Position numbers and translations under genes: made by a program. A DNA stretch of 7,709 nt. Origin: Ghiorsea sp. (GTDB lineage: Bacteria > Pseudomonadota > Zetaproteobacteria > Mariprofundales > Mariprofundaceae). Below the pieces are notes generated by a model. That model did not search any database. It saw only the letters and a list, made by a program, of their open reading frames with translations, and was not told where the DNA came from. The stretch covers positions 1 to 7,709 of the forward strand of contig JALUHL010000196.1 in assembly GCA_027053695.1 (NCBI GenBank), given 5' to 3'. Below, one piece after another: positions 1 through 6,214 of this stretch (position 1 is its first letter; each line of letters begins with the position of its first letter).

Positions 1-1
1 G

Positions 2-565
2 GTTTACACTGCTAAACAAGTATCTGGCTTTTGCCGTAAACGCGTGATTGGTATGGCAGGTGTGCTTGATTCTGCGCGCATGCGCTCCTTTATCGCGCAA
101 CAATTGGACGTATCTATTGCTGATGTATCAGCTTTGGTCTTGGGTGGGCATGGCGATACCATGGTGCCATTGGTTCGCTACTCTACTGTTGGTGGTGTGC
201 CGCTTAGTGAAATGCTAAGCGAAGAAGATATTGGCAAAATTGCAGAGCGCACAGCACAAGGTGGCGCTGAAATTGTTCAACTCTTAAAAACAGGCTCTGC
301 ATTTTATGCGCCGGGTGCTGCGATTGTAGAAATGGCTGAAGCCATTTTGAAAGACCAAAACCGCATTTTACCCTGTGCCGCATGGCTTGAAGGTGAATAT
401 GGCATCACCGACCATTATATGGGTGTGCCTTGCAAATTAGGCGGTGGCGGCATGGAAGGCGTGGTTGAGCTAGACCTTAATGCTGATGAAAAAGCTGCCA
501 TGCTACGCTCGCTTGAAACCGTTAAAACCTCAAAAGCACAGGTTGATGCGCTTGGGGTATTTTAG
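2..565 (+). CDS. mdh: Malate dehydrogenase, LDH-type, C-terminal 187 residues (5' truncated by window)
   Basis: Interconverts malate and oxaloacetate with NAD in the cytoplasm, the last step of the TCA cycle. The reading frame is open from base 2, so the true start lies upstream; about 130 residues should be missing compared with a family length of roughly 310-320. The fragment shows the hallmarks of the LDH-like bacterial MDH subfamily: GVLDSAR with the substrate-binding Arg (about residues 21-27 of the fragment), [10 protein letters not shown] with the catalytic His, and the KLGGGGMEG segment near the C-terminus. It ends with TAG at 563-565. sucC begins 14 bases later, and its Shine-Dalgarno overlaps this stop, so the genes are almost certainly cotranscribed. 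mdh-sucC-sucD is a recurring order in proteobacteria. The enterobacterial-type MDH is excluded by these motifs; a lactate dehydrogenase is unlikely given the sucCD neighbours. Confidence 0.93.
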   Translation, partial: VYTAKQVSGFCRKRVIGMAGVLDSARMRSFIAQQLDVSIADVSALVLGGHGDTMVPLVRYSTVGGVPLSEMLSEEDIGKIAERTAQGGAEIVQLLKTGSAFYAPGAAIVEMAEAILKDQNRILPCAAWLEGEYGITDHYMGVPCKLGGGGMEGVVELDLNADEKAAMLRSLETVKTSKAQVDALGVF

Positions 566-579
566 GTGGAGTATTTGAA

Positions 580-1737
580 GTGAACATACATGAATATCAG
601 GCCAAAGAGCTTTTAGCATCTTTTGGCGTAGCAGTGCCCTCGGGTAAGGCCATTGTTGATGCCAAGCAAGCCAAACAAGCTGCACAAGATTTGGGTGGAA
701 GCATCTGGGCAGTCAAAGCGCAAATTCACGCTGGTGGTCGTGGTAAAGCTGGTGGCGTACGCATCTGCAAGTCTTTAGACGAAGTTGAAGTTGCAGCACA
801 CGATTTATTAGGTAGTACACTCATTACACACCAAACAGGTGAAGCAGGGAAAAAGGTCAATCGACTCTATATCGAAGCGGGCATTGCCATTGAACATGAA
901 TACTACCTTAGCTTGCTGATTGACCGAGAACATGAATGTATAAGCTTTGTCATTTCACCCGATGGCGGCATGGATATTGAACAGGTTGCAGCCACAACGC
1001 CTGAGCGTTTGCTGCATGTTACCGTGGATACAGCAGGTGGTTTATCCCCTTATATTTTGCGCAAAATGATTTTCTTTTTAGGCTTAAAAGGCGATGTAAG
1101 CAAAGCTTTTGCAAAACTTGCTACAGCTTTGCATCAAATGTTTATACAAACCGATGCAAGCCTACTTGAACTTAATCCTTTGGTGCTGACCACCGATAAC
1201 AAGTTTGTCGCTTTAGATGCGAAATTTACAGCAGATGATAATGCATTGTATCGCCAAGCTGACATCCATGCTCTGCGTGACCTCGATGAAGAAGACCCCA
1301 AAGAAATTGAAGCATCCAAGTATCAGCTTAATTATATTGCTTTGGACGGCTCTATTGGTTGCATGGTCAATGGCGCAGGGCTTGCCATGGCAACCATGGA
1401 TATTATTCAACTCAAAGGTCAAAAACCTGCCAACTTCTTGGACGTTGGTGGTGGCGTAACCGTTGAAACAGTATGCCAAGCTTTCAAGTTATTGTTTTCT
1501 GATGCTCATGTGAAAGCTGTGTTGGTCAATATATTTGGTGGCATTGTCCGCTGTGATATTATTGCTCAAGGGCTACTCCAAGCCATTCAAACTCAGCCCA
1601 TGAATGTGCCCGTTATTATGCGTTTGGTGGGCACCAATGAAGAAGAAGGCCGCAAATTGATTGCCGATGCAGGGCTTGATGTACGCTGGGCAAATGATTT
1701 GGACGAAGCTGCAAGCTTGGCTGCGGAGGCTGTGTAA
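580..1737 (+). CDS. sucC: Succinyl-CoA synthetase (ADP/GDP-forming), beta subunit
   Basis: Beta subunit of the cytoplasmic enzyme that converts succinyl-CoA, phosphate and NDP to succinate, CoA and NTP in the TCA cycle. It is 385 residues, against 388 in E. coli. The N-terminal ATP-grasp region starts MNIHEYQAKELL, with the nucleotide-loop motif HAGGRGKAGG at residues 50-59. The Mg-binding Asn of LELNPLV is residue 199 and the Asp of ALDAKF is residue 213, the same numbers as in E. coli. The C-terminal CoA-ligase-like domain has GCMVNGAGLAMATMD (260-274), FLDVGGG (286-292) and VLVNIFGGIVRCD (314-326). The start is GTG at 580. It is supported by AGGTGGA at 564-570, nine bases upstream and overlapping the mdh stop, and by exact alignment with the conserved family N-terminus. 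The stop is followed directly by sucD. Confidence 0.97.
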   Translation: MNIHEYQAKELLASFGVAVPSGKAIVDAKQAKQAAQDLGGSIWAVKAQIHAGGRGKAGGVRICKSLDEVEVAAHDLLGSTLITHQTGEAGKKVNRLYIEAGIAIEHEYYLSLLIDREHECISFVISPDGGMDIEQVAATTPERLLHVTVDTAGGLSPYILRKMIFFLGLKGDVSKAFAKLATALHQMFIQTDASLLELNPLVLTTDNKFVALDAKFTADDNALYRQADIHALRDLDEEDPKEIEASKYQLNYIALDGSIGCMVNGAGLAMATMDIIQLKGQKPANFLDVGGGVTVETVCQAFKLLFSDAHVKAVLVNIFGGIVRCDIIAQGLLQAIQTQPMNVPVIMRLVGTNEEEGRKLIADAGLDVRWANDLDEAASLAAEAV

Positions 1738-2604
1738 ATGGCAGTATTATTGGATAAACATACACGCGTGATTTGCCAAGGTTTTACAGGCAAACAAGGC
1801 AGCTTCCATTCCGAACAAATGATGGCTTACGGCACAAACTTTGTCGGCGGCGTCACGCCGGGTAAAGGCGGATTAACACACTTGAGCAAACCTGTATTCA
1901 ACACCGTTGCTGATGCAGTGCGGCAAGAAGGCGCAGAGGCCTCGGTGATTTATGTGCCCGCAACCTTTGCAGCTGATGCCATTATGGAAGCAGCTGATGC
2001 AGGTATTAGGCTGATTGTCTGCATCACTGAAGGCATACCCGTGCAAGACATGCTAAAAGTAAAAGCATATTTGCGAGACAAAGAAGCCACACTGATTGGC
2101 CCGAACTGCCCGGGCATCATCACCCCAGGGCAAGCCAAAATTGGTATTATGCCTGGACATATTCATTTGCCTGGCCGTATTGGTGTGGTGTCACGTTCTG
2201 GTACGCTTACCTATGAAGCTGTGGAGCAACTCACCCAAACAGGGCTTGGGCAAAGCACCTGTATTGGCATTGGTGGCGACCCTATTCATGGCATGACATT
2301 TATCGACTGTCTCAAATTATTTGAAGAAGACAAACAAACTGAAGGCGTGATTATGATTGGTGAAATTGGCGGCGTGGAAGAAGAAGAAGCTGCTGATTAT
2401 ATCAAGGCTCATGTATCTAAGCCTGTGGTGGCCTTTATTGCGGGTGCAACCGCACCTGCTGGTAAACGCATGGGTCATGCTGGCGCTATTATTTCTGGTG
2501 GCAAAGGCACGGCTGAAGCAAAATTCACGGCTTTAGAGCAGGCTGGGGTCACAGTAGAGCGGAACCCAACCTTGCTGGGGCAACGTATGTTAGAGCATGT
2601 GTAG
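1738..2604 (+). CDS. sucD: Succinyl-CoA synthetase (ADP/GDP-forming), alpha subunit
   Basis: Alpha subunit of succinyl-CoA synthetase. It carries the CoA-binding Rossmann domain and the histidine that is transiently phosphorylated. It is 288 residues, against 289 in E. coli. Visible motifs are [13 protein letters not shown] (13-25, CoA-binding loop), GGVTPGKGG (37-45), the [13 protein letters not shown] segment (119-131), [10 protein letters not shown] (152-161), and [12 protein letters not shown] with active-site His247. The ATG directly follows the sucC TAA, with no gap. GGAGG at 1725-1729, inside the end of sucC, sits eight bases upstream, so the two subunits are probably translationally coupled at 1:1. 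No sucAB follows; the next genes are tRNAs. I see no convincing intrinsic terminator right after the stop, so transcription may continue into the tRNA block. Confidence 0.97.
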   Translation: MAVLLDKHTRVICQGFTGKQGSFHSEQMMAYGTNFVGGVTPGKGGLTHLSKPVFNTVADAVRQEGAEASVIYVPATFAADAIMEAADAGIRLIVCITEGIPVQDMLKVKAYLRDKEATLIGPNCPGIITPGQAKIGIMPGHIHLPGRIGVVSRSGTLTYEAVEQLTQTGLGQSTCIGIGGDPIHGMTFIDCLKLFEEDKQTEGVIMIGEIGGVEEEEAADYIKAHVSKPVVAFIAGATAPAGKRMGHAGAIISGGKGTAEAKFTALEQAGVTVERNPTLLGQRMLEHV

Positions 2605-2622
2605 CGCCATATATTGCCAAAT

Positions 2623-2665
2623 CACTGCATGAAACATTTTTCCGATTGCTTTCATCATGCCAGTG
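2623..2665 (+). other. Imperfect hairpin between sucD and tRNA-Ser
   Basis: CACTG-CATGA (2623-2632) can pair with TCATG-(C)-CAGTG (2655-2665): ten pairs with one bulged C and a 22-base loop. An alternative inner pairing, ATGAAA with TTTCAT, competes with it. No T-tract follows, so it is not a standard terminator. It could be a 3'-end stabiliser of the sucCD message or chance. Low confidence. Confidence 0.2.
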
Positions 2666-2673
2666 GCTATATT
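2646..2673 (+). promoter_or_regulatory. Candidate sigma-70-type promoter for the tRNA block
   Basis: TATATT at 2668-2673 is a good -10 box, placed about 12 bases before the mature 5' end of tRNA-Ser(UGA). TTGCTT at 2646-2651 is a weak -35 at 16-bp spacing. The sequence right after the -10 is GCGC, the GC-rich discriminator typical of stable-RNA promoters under stringent control. The position and discriminator are what make it plausible; the -35 matches only three consensus bases. Read-through from sucCD could also supply the tRNAs. Confidence 0.35.
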
Positions 2674-2685
2674 GCGCACCTCAAC

Positions 2686-2774
2686 GGAAGGGTGACAGAG
2701 CTGGCCGAATGTACCGGTCTTGAAAACCGGCGTAGGGAAACCTACCGTGGGTTCGAATCCCACCCCTTCCGCCA
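2686..2774 (+). tRNA. tRNA-Ser (anticodon TGA)
   Basis: Class II tRNA with an encoded CCA (2772-2774). The acceptor stem is GGAAGGG (2686-2692) with CCCTTCC (2764-2770), discriminator G2771. The D stem is the three-pair ACA/TGT form with GG in the loop. The anticodon stem is CCGGT (2714-2718) with ACCGG (2726-2730), and the seven-base loop carries TGA at 2721-2723, reading UCA-family serine codons. A long variable arm, GTAGG-GAAA-CCTAC, identifies serine. The T arm is GTGGG-TTCGAAT-CCCAC. All stems pair, so this is a functional gene and not a remnant. Confidence 0.97.
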
Positions 2775-2781
2775 GCTTGAA

Positions 2782-2806
2782 GCTCTGCGGTGCAAAGCCG
2801 CAGAGC
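2782..2806 (+). other. Perfect 9-bp hairpin in the tRNA-Ser spacer
   Basis: GCTCTGCGG (2782-2790) and CCGCAGAGC (2798-2806) are exact inverted repeats around a seven-base loop, in the 41-base gap between the two serine tRNAs. No T-tract follows on either strand, so it is not an intrinsic terminator. In a polycistronic tRNA precursor such a stem could mark or block RNase cleavage, or limit exonuclease trimming. The structure is seen directly; the role is inferred. Confidence 0.55.
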
Positions 2807-2815
2807 AAGAAGCAC

Positions 2816-2905
2816 GGAGAGGTGGCTGAGTGGCTGAAAGCGCGCCCCTGCTAAGGGTGTATAGAGTAAAATCTATCGAGGGTTCGAATCCCTCTCTCTC
2901 CGCCA
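2816..2905 (+). tRNA. tRNA-Ser (anticodon GCT)
   Basis: Second class II serine tRNA, with an encoded CCA at 2903-2905. The acceptor stem is GGAGAGG (2816-2822) with TCTCTCC (2895-2901), ending in one G-U pair; the discriminator is G2902. The anticodon stem is CGCCC (2843-2847) with GGGTG (2855-2859), and the loop carries GCT at 2850-2852, reading AGC and AGU. The long variable arm is ATAGA-GTAAAA-TCTAT, and the T arm is GAGGG-TTCGAAT-CCCTC. The final A of its CCA is also the first base of the next gene's ATG. Confidence 0.97.
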
Positions 2906-3396
2906 TGCTTGTACGGTTGTTACTGGGCTTAAGCTTGGTGATGGTTTTAACTGCATGCGAGCAAGAAAAAAGCCAAGATATTAAGTGGCAGTTGCCACTG
3001 AGTGTGCCAGATGACCCGCATGCGGCGAATGTTGGCAATACGCTTCCTGATTGGGCAAAACAATCAGTTGGCATGGCTAAAATTGTTTTTTTGCAAAAAT
3101 CTACAGCTCGTTTATCGTCTGTAGCGCTTGAAAATGGCAAGGCTAATGAGCTGGGCAACTGGCGCATTGAATTGCTTGGATTGGCACAAGGTCTTAGGGT
3201 AAAAGGTCATACGTTTATCAATGATGAACAGGTTGCCAATCCTGCAGCTTATGTACGCTTGTCTTTATCCAATAAAGTCATGTACGAAGGCTGGTTGTAC
3301 CAAGATTTTCCTGAATTATTCGGCATGGATAATTCGGACTGGAAAGTCTGGGTTGAAGACGTTACCATGCCGCCGTTGTCACAAAACGGCACATAA
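2905..3396 (+). CDS. Small DUF2155-type lipoprotein lodged between two tRNA genes
   Basis: Predicted 163-residue periplasmic lipoprotein. MLVRLLLGLSLVMVLTAC is a compact type II signal peptide: Arg4, a hydrophobic core, lipobox LTAC and lipidated Cys18. Glu at +2 predicts outer-membrane sorting. Mature residues about 85-153 resemble DUF2155 as found in some delta-type proteobacterial lipoproteins: NPAA (112-115), then a strand, GWLYQDFP (129-136) and WKVWVEDV (146-153), matching a family pattern of NPAA, GWLF-x-x-FP and a terminal strand. The domain's function is unknown to me. ATG 2905 is chosen because it gives a complete signal peptide; the frame is open from 2830, but that part is tRNA. 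No Shine-Dalgarno sits at normal distance, since the region is tRNA-Ser T arm and acceptor stem. The stop lies one base before tRNA-Arg. DUF2155 assignment is from memory of the motif pattern, fairly sure; coding is supported by the signal peptide. Confidence 0.82.
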   Translation: MLVRLLLGLSLVMVLTACEQEKSQDIKWQLPLSVPDDPHAANVGNTLPDWAKQSVGMAKIVFLQKSTARLSSVALENGKANELGNWRIELLGLAQGLRVKGHTFINDEQVANPAAYVRLSLSNKVMYEGWLYQDFPELFGMDNSDWKVWVEDVTMPPLSQNGT

Positions 3397-3397
3397 T

Positions 3398-3474
3398 GCT
3401 CCCTTAGCTCAGCTGGATAGAGTATCTGACTACGAATCAGAGGGCCGGGCGTTCGAATCGCTCAGGGAGCACCA
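3398..3474 (+). tRNA. tRNA-Arg (anticodon ACG)
   Basis: Class I 77-base tRNA with an encoded CCA (3472-3474). The acceptor stem is GCTCCCT (3398-3404) with AGGGAGC (3464-3470), discriminator A3471. The D arm is GCTC-AGCTGGATA-GAGT. The anticodon stem is TCTGA with TCAGA, and the loop carries ACG at 3432-3434; A34 is normally deaminated to inosine by TadA, letting it read CGU, CGC and CGA. The T arm is GGGCG-TTCGAAT-CGCTC with one G-U pair. It starts one base after the lipoprotein stop and is followed at once by a terminator, so it probably ends the transcript. Confidence 0.97.
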
Positions 3475-3482
3475 TATAAATC

Positions 3483-3513
3483 AAGCACTTAGGGAAACCT
3501 AAGTGCTTTTTTT
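3483..3513 (+). terminator. Intrinsic terminator of the tRNA/lipoprotein unit
   Basis: AGCACTTAGG (3484-3493) and CCTAAGTGCT (3498-3507) form a perfect ten-pair stem, eleven with A3483-T3508, around a stable GAAA tetraloop. A run of seven T (3507-3513) follows on the + strand. It lies nine bases after the tRNA-Arg CCA end and should separate the stable-RNA block from the polysaccharide genes downstream. Confidence 0.93.
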
Positions 3514-3569
3514 ATGGGAAAACTAAGATAAACCTTTCAAAAAAATTAAGTGATAACCTCCTGTAGCTT

Positions 3570-3593
3570 AATGTTTCTAATTGATGAAACATT
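3570..3593 (+). promoter_or_regulatory. Operator-like 8-bp inverted repeat upstream of the exporter gene
   Basis: AATGTTTC (3570-3577) and GAAACATT (3586-3593) are exact inverted repeats with an eight-base spacer, so the half-site centres are 16 bp apart, a geometry common for dimeric regulators. It lies eight bases upstream of a TTGACA hexamer (3602-3607) in the only substantial gap before the polysaccharide genes. As RNA the arms would make only a weak AU-rich stem with no T-tract, so a protein site is more likely than a terminator. No known regulator is recognised. Confidence 0.35.
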
Positions 3594-3630
3594 GTAAACT
3601 ATTGACAAATATAGATATATCCTATCCAAT
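3592..3630 (+). promoter_or_regulatory. Promoter-like AT-rich stretch before the exporter gene
   Basis: A perfect -35 consensus, TTGACA, is at 3602-3607. The only -10-like match at usable distance is TATCCA (3623-3628, 15-bp spacing), which is weak. An alternative pair is TTGTAA (3592-3597) with TATATC (3616-3621), 18 bp apart. Either would start transcription within about 15 bases of the ATG at 3638, giving a very short or leaderless message. A promoter is needed here because a strong terminator lies upstream at 3483-3513. Confidence 0.27.
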
Positions 3631-3637
3631 TCAGTGC

Positions 3638-6214
3638 ATGAGTGCATCCGTGATAAAGCAATTAAGCTTTTTAACCATCTTTATTGCCTTGAGCACGTTT
3701 CTCTCTTCTTGCCGTACAGCTGTACCCACGCCTTCTATCATTAACCAGCAAAACAACGAAAAAAATATTTATAAAATGAATAATAATGCGCCACAGCGTG
3801 CTTCCAATGCAAATACCGCTTACTTCGTGGACTTCAATCAAGATGGCAATTTAGATATTCTGGTGGGTGGCAATGATAAAGTGAGTGGTTTTCATATCGA
3901 ATGGGGTGATGGTTCAGGTAACTGGGCATTACAACGGGGGGCCACAACTGCCATGATACCCGAATCATTTGCAGTTGCTGACATTAACCATGATAAGAAT
4001 CTTGACATTCTTATCGGCGGGCATGGCGATCAAAAAGGTTTGCAGGTTTGGACTTTAAATAAAGAAACTCAAGACTGGAATTTACAATCTTCCCCCATTG
4101 CTGGTGGTTTTTTTAGTGCTGTCGCCTTTGCAGATGTGAATCATGATGGCTGGGAAGATATTATTGCTACACGCTATGATAACAATCGTGATGGCGGTGT
4201 TTTGGTTTTCTTAAACAATGGTCATGGTGGTTGGCTTTCTGGCGCGGGCCCTGCAACACGAGGCATATTTACAGACTTGAATGTTGTGGACATCAACAAA
4301 GATGGCAACTTGGATATCATAGCTTCACGCCGTGGTGGTTTTGGTGTGTCCAAAGATACTGATAGAACTTTAAAACAAGCTGGTGGTATTTATATTTGGT
4401 ATGGAGATGGTAACAGCAGGTGGAAAAGCGTAACACTAAGCACACCTGCAAGTGTCGAGTCTCTAACTGTTTCGGATATTGATGGCGATAGTCATTTGGA
4501 TATTTTTGTTGGACTGTATCAACAAGGGGTTGCCTACTGGCTTAACCAAGAAAAAGAGTGGGATTACCAAAGTATTCTTGAAACAGGGACTTGGTCGGAT
4601 ATTCGTGTTGGTGATATTGACGGTGATGGGCACAGGGAGCTTGTTGCAGCATCTAGTGTTGGGCAAGGTTTACGCATTTGGAGTTGGCGTAATGATCAAT
4701 TCTACGCTGATGAAGACCTTGTTCCCAACTTTGGGACATACTTGAGTGTTGATTTAGGTGATATACATAACGATGGTACGCTTGCTATTGCCGCTTGCAA
4801 TGTGGATTCTGGTGTAGAGGTTTGGTCTGGAGAAAAGGCAGTGCCCCTAGCTCCTCAAAGATTTATTGGCAAACAAATCGAGGCTCCACTTTCTATTTAT
4901 TTTGATTCGGGTAGCGCTAATTTAAATACTGAAGCTTTAGAAGCCCTAGAACACTGGCAAAAATCTCTACCGACAAGTTCGCTTGAAGTTTTAAAGCTCG
5001 AAGTTCAAGGGCGCGCCGATAAACGCCCTATTCATACAGAGTTGTTTCCGAATAACGTAGCTTTATCTGAAGCACGCGCTGAAGCTGCAGCAGCATGGTT
5101 GCTTGAGCATGGTGCGCTAAAAGCAAATATCAAAGTGGATGCACTTGGCGATAAGTCACCCTTGGTTGAAGGAGAAGACCCTCTATCCCTTAAACAAAAC
5201 AGACGTGCTTCTATTACTGCTTATCGTTTAACCCATACACGGTTACCTCGTGTCATGAATGCTTTAAGCAAAAGAGATTTATACAATATTGATGAGAACA
5301 AAGTATTTAGAACAATTCAGGGTATCCCAGAATATAAGGTTGGCGTTGGCGATCAATTAAGCATCACTTTTTGGCAAGGTGGCAAGTCTGAAACCAAAAA
5401 AGTGATTGTGCAGAGTGATGGTACAGTGTCCCTTCCTTATCAAGCAGCCTTAAAAGTTGCAGATCTCACACCTAGCGAAATTGATTTCGCCATCACGAAT
5501 ATTTTGCGTAAGTATGAACGCAACCCAAGGGTTGATGTATTTTTACTTAAGGCGAGAAGTAAGTTCGCCAGTGTCTTCGGTGAAGTGCAAAATTTGACTC
5601 GCCAGCCTACAGGGCCAGGCACCTATGCACTAAAAGGCAGAGAAAGCTTGGTTGATTTTCTATCACGCATTGGTGGCCCGACAAGGCAAGCTAATCTCAA
5701 CGCCGTACAAATTATTCGCCATGGTAAAACAATCAATTTGAACGTAAATCGTGCTATACGCCAAGGTGATTTATCGGAAAATGCTATTATTGATGATGGT
5801 GATACAATTTTTATCCCTTCCTTAGCCCAATCCAAGCAACAGGTCTATGTATTGGGCGAGGTCGGCAAAGCTGGTATTGTTGAGTTTACTGGCGACATCA
5901 GTTTCCTTGATGCCATTTCAAAAGCTGGCGGACTAACCCCAGATGCTTACTTGCCCGATATTCGCGTACTTCGCGCAAATCGTAAACAGCCTGAAATCTT
6001 AGCTGTTAATTTCCAACGTTTTTTAGAAAAAGGTGATTTAACTCAAAATATCGCTTTGGCAAATAAGGATATTATTATCATTCCCTCAACGCCAGTTGCC
6101 AACTGGAATAAGTTCATCGCTGATATTTCACCATCAATTACCCTACTCTTAGAGCCAGTAAGTATCGCACAACAGATTCTTACCTTACGCTTATTGGCAG
6201 GGCAAATTCAATAA
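3638..6214 (+). CDS. Composite polysaccharide export lipoprotein: seven FG-GAP-type repeats, OmpA-like domain, Wza-type export domain with SLBB repeats
   Basis: Predicted 858-residue outer-membrane lipoprotein (wza-like). The signal peptide has lipobox LSSC with lipidated Cys25. Seven repeats follow, each with an Asp-rich loop like DxNxDGxxD starting near residues 65, 115, 166, 218, 280, 326 and 375; this fits a seven-bladed FG-GAP/VCBS propeller with calcium loops. Next is an OmpA-like peptidoglycan-binding domain (about 416-530): FDSGSANL, Asp461 in GRAD, NVALSEARA with Arg480, and NRRASI (521-526). Then comes a Wza-type polysaccharide export domain from YKVGVGDQLSITFW (566-579), SLBB repeats at about 643 (FGEV) and 733 (VLGEVGKAG), and a hydrophobic tail (822-858). 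Usual Wza is near 380 residues. ATG 3638 is preferred because it gives a normal 24-residue signal peptide; TTG 3581 and ATG 3584 lie in frame upstream but give a long polar leader crossing an inverted repeat. No start has a clear Shine-Dalgarno. The 3' end overlaps the co-polymerase gene by one base, supporting a shared export role. Confidence 0.9.
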   Translation: MSASVIKQLSFLTIFIALSTFLSSCRTAVPTPSIINQQNNEKNIYKMNNNAPQRASNANTAYFVDFNQDGNLDILVGGNDKVSGFHIEWGDGSGNWALQRGATTAMIPESFAVADINHDKNLDILIGGHGDQKGLQVWTLNKETQDWNLQSSPIAGGFFSAVAFADVNHDGWEDIIATRYDNNRDGGVLVFLNNGHGGWLSGAGPATRGIFTDLNVVDINKDGNLDIIASRRGGFGVSKDTDRTLKQAGGIYIWYGDGNSRWKSVTLSTPASVESLTVSDIDGDSHLDIFVGLYQQGVAYWLNQEKEWDYQSILETGTWSDIRVGDIDGDGHRELVAASSVGQGLRIWSWRNDQFYADEDLVPNFGTYLSVDLGDIHNDGTLAIAACNVDSGVEVWSGEKAVPLAPQRFIGKQIEAPLSIYFDSGSANLNTEALEALEHWQKSLPTSSLEVLKLEVQGRADKRPIHTELFPNNVALSEARAEAAAAWLLEHGALKANIKVDALGDKSPLVEGEDPLSLKQNRRASITAYRLTHTRLPRVMNALSKRDLYNIDENKVFRTIQGIPEYKVGVGDQLSITFWQGGKSETKKVIVQSDGTVSLPYQAALKVADLTPSEIDFAITNILRKYERNPRVDVFLLKARSKFASVFGEVQNLTRQPTGPGTYALKGRESLVDFLSRIGGPTRQANLNAVQIIRHGKTINLNVNRAIRQGDLSENAIIDDGDTIFIPSLAQSKQQVYVLGEVGKAGIVEFTGDISFLDAISKAGGLTPDAYLPDIRVLRANRKQPEILAVNFQRFLEKGDLTQNIALANKDIIIIPSTPVANWNKFIADISPSITLLLEPVSIAQQILTLRLLAGQIQ

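Noticed and set aside
1134..2296. Several short open frames on both strands inside sucC and sucD
   Set aside because: They overlap two full-length, strongly conserved genes and show no recognisable protein features.
2623..2665. Hairpin after sucD as an intrinsic terminator
   Set aside because: It has a bulge, a 22-base loop and no following T-tract, so it does not meet the usual form of a terminator.
2590..2808. Minus-strand open frame of 72 codons over tRNA-Ser(UGA)
   Set aside because: Its GVGFEPTVGFPTP-type peptide is the classic false translation of the antisense strand of a serine tRNA; the region is fully explained by the tRNA.
2830..2904. N-terminal extension of the lipoprotein to an ATG-less upstream start at 2830
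   Set aside because: These 25 codons are tRNA-Ser(GCU) sequence; starting at ATG 2905 gives a complete type II signal peptide.
2742..3167. Minus-strand open frame of 141 codons over both serine tRNAs and the lipoprotein gene
   Set aside because: Contains antisense-tRNA peptides (EGFEPSIDF, GWDSNPR) and opposes a gene with a clear lipoprotein signal peptide.
2686..3474. tRNA cluster as an integration site of a genomic island
   Set aside because: I looked for direct repeats of tRNA 3' ends, integrase-like genes or tRNA fragments in the window and saw none; all three tRNAs are intact.
3221..3502. Plus-strand open frame of 93 codons ending in APLAQLDRVSDYESEGRAF
   Set aside because: The tail is the well-known false translation of tRNA-Arg, and the rest is an out-of-frame reading of the lipoprotein gene.
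3581..3637. Earlier starts (TTG 3581, ATG 3584) for the polysaccharide exporter
   Set aside because: They add 18-19 mostly polar residues before the signal peptide and sit in an inverted repeat; not excluded, but less likely than ATG 3638.
3830..4786. DNA-level tandem repeat or CRISPR-like array in the propeller region
   Set aside because: The repetition is at protein level only; codons and spacings differ between repeats, so there is no nucleotide repeat array.
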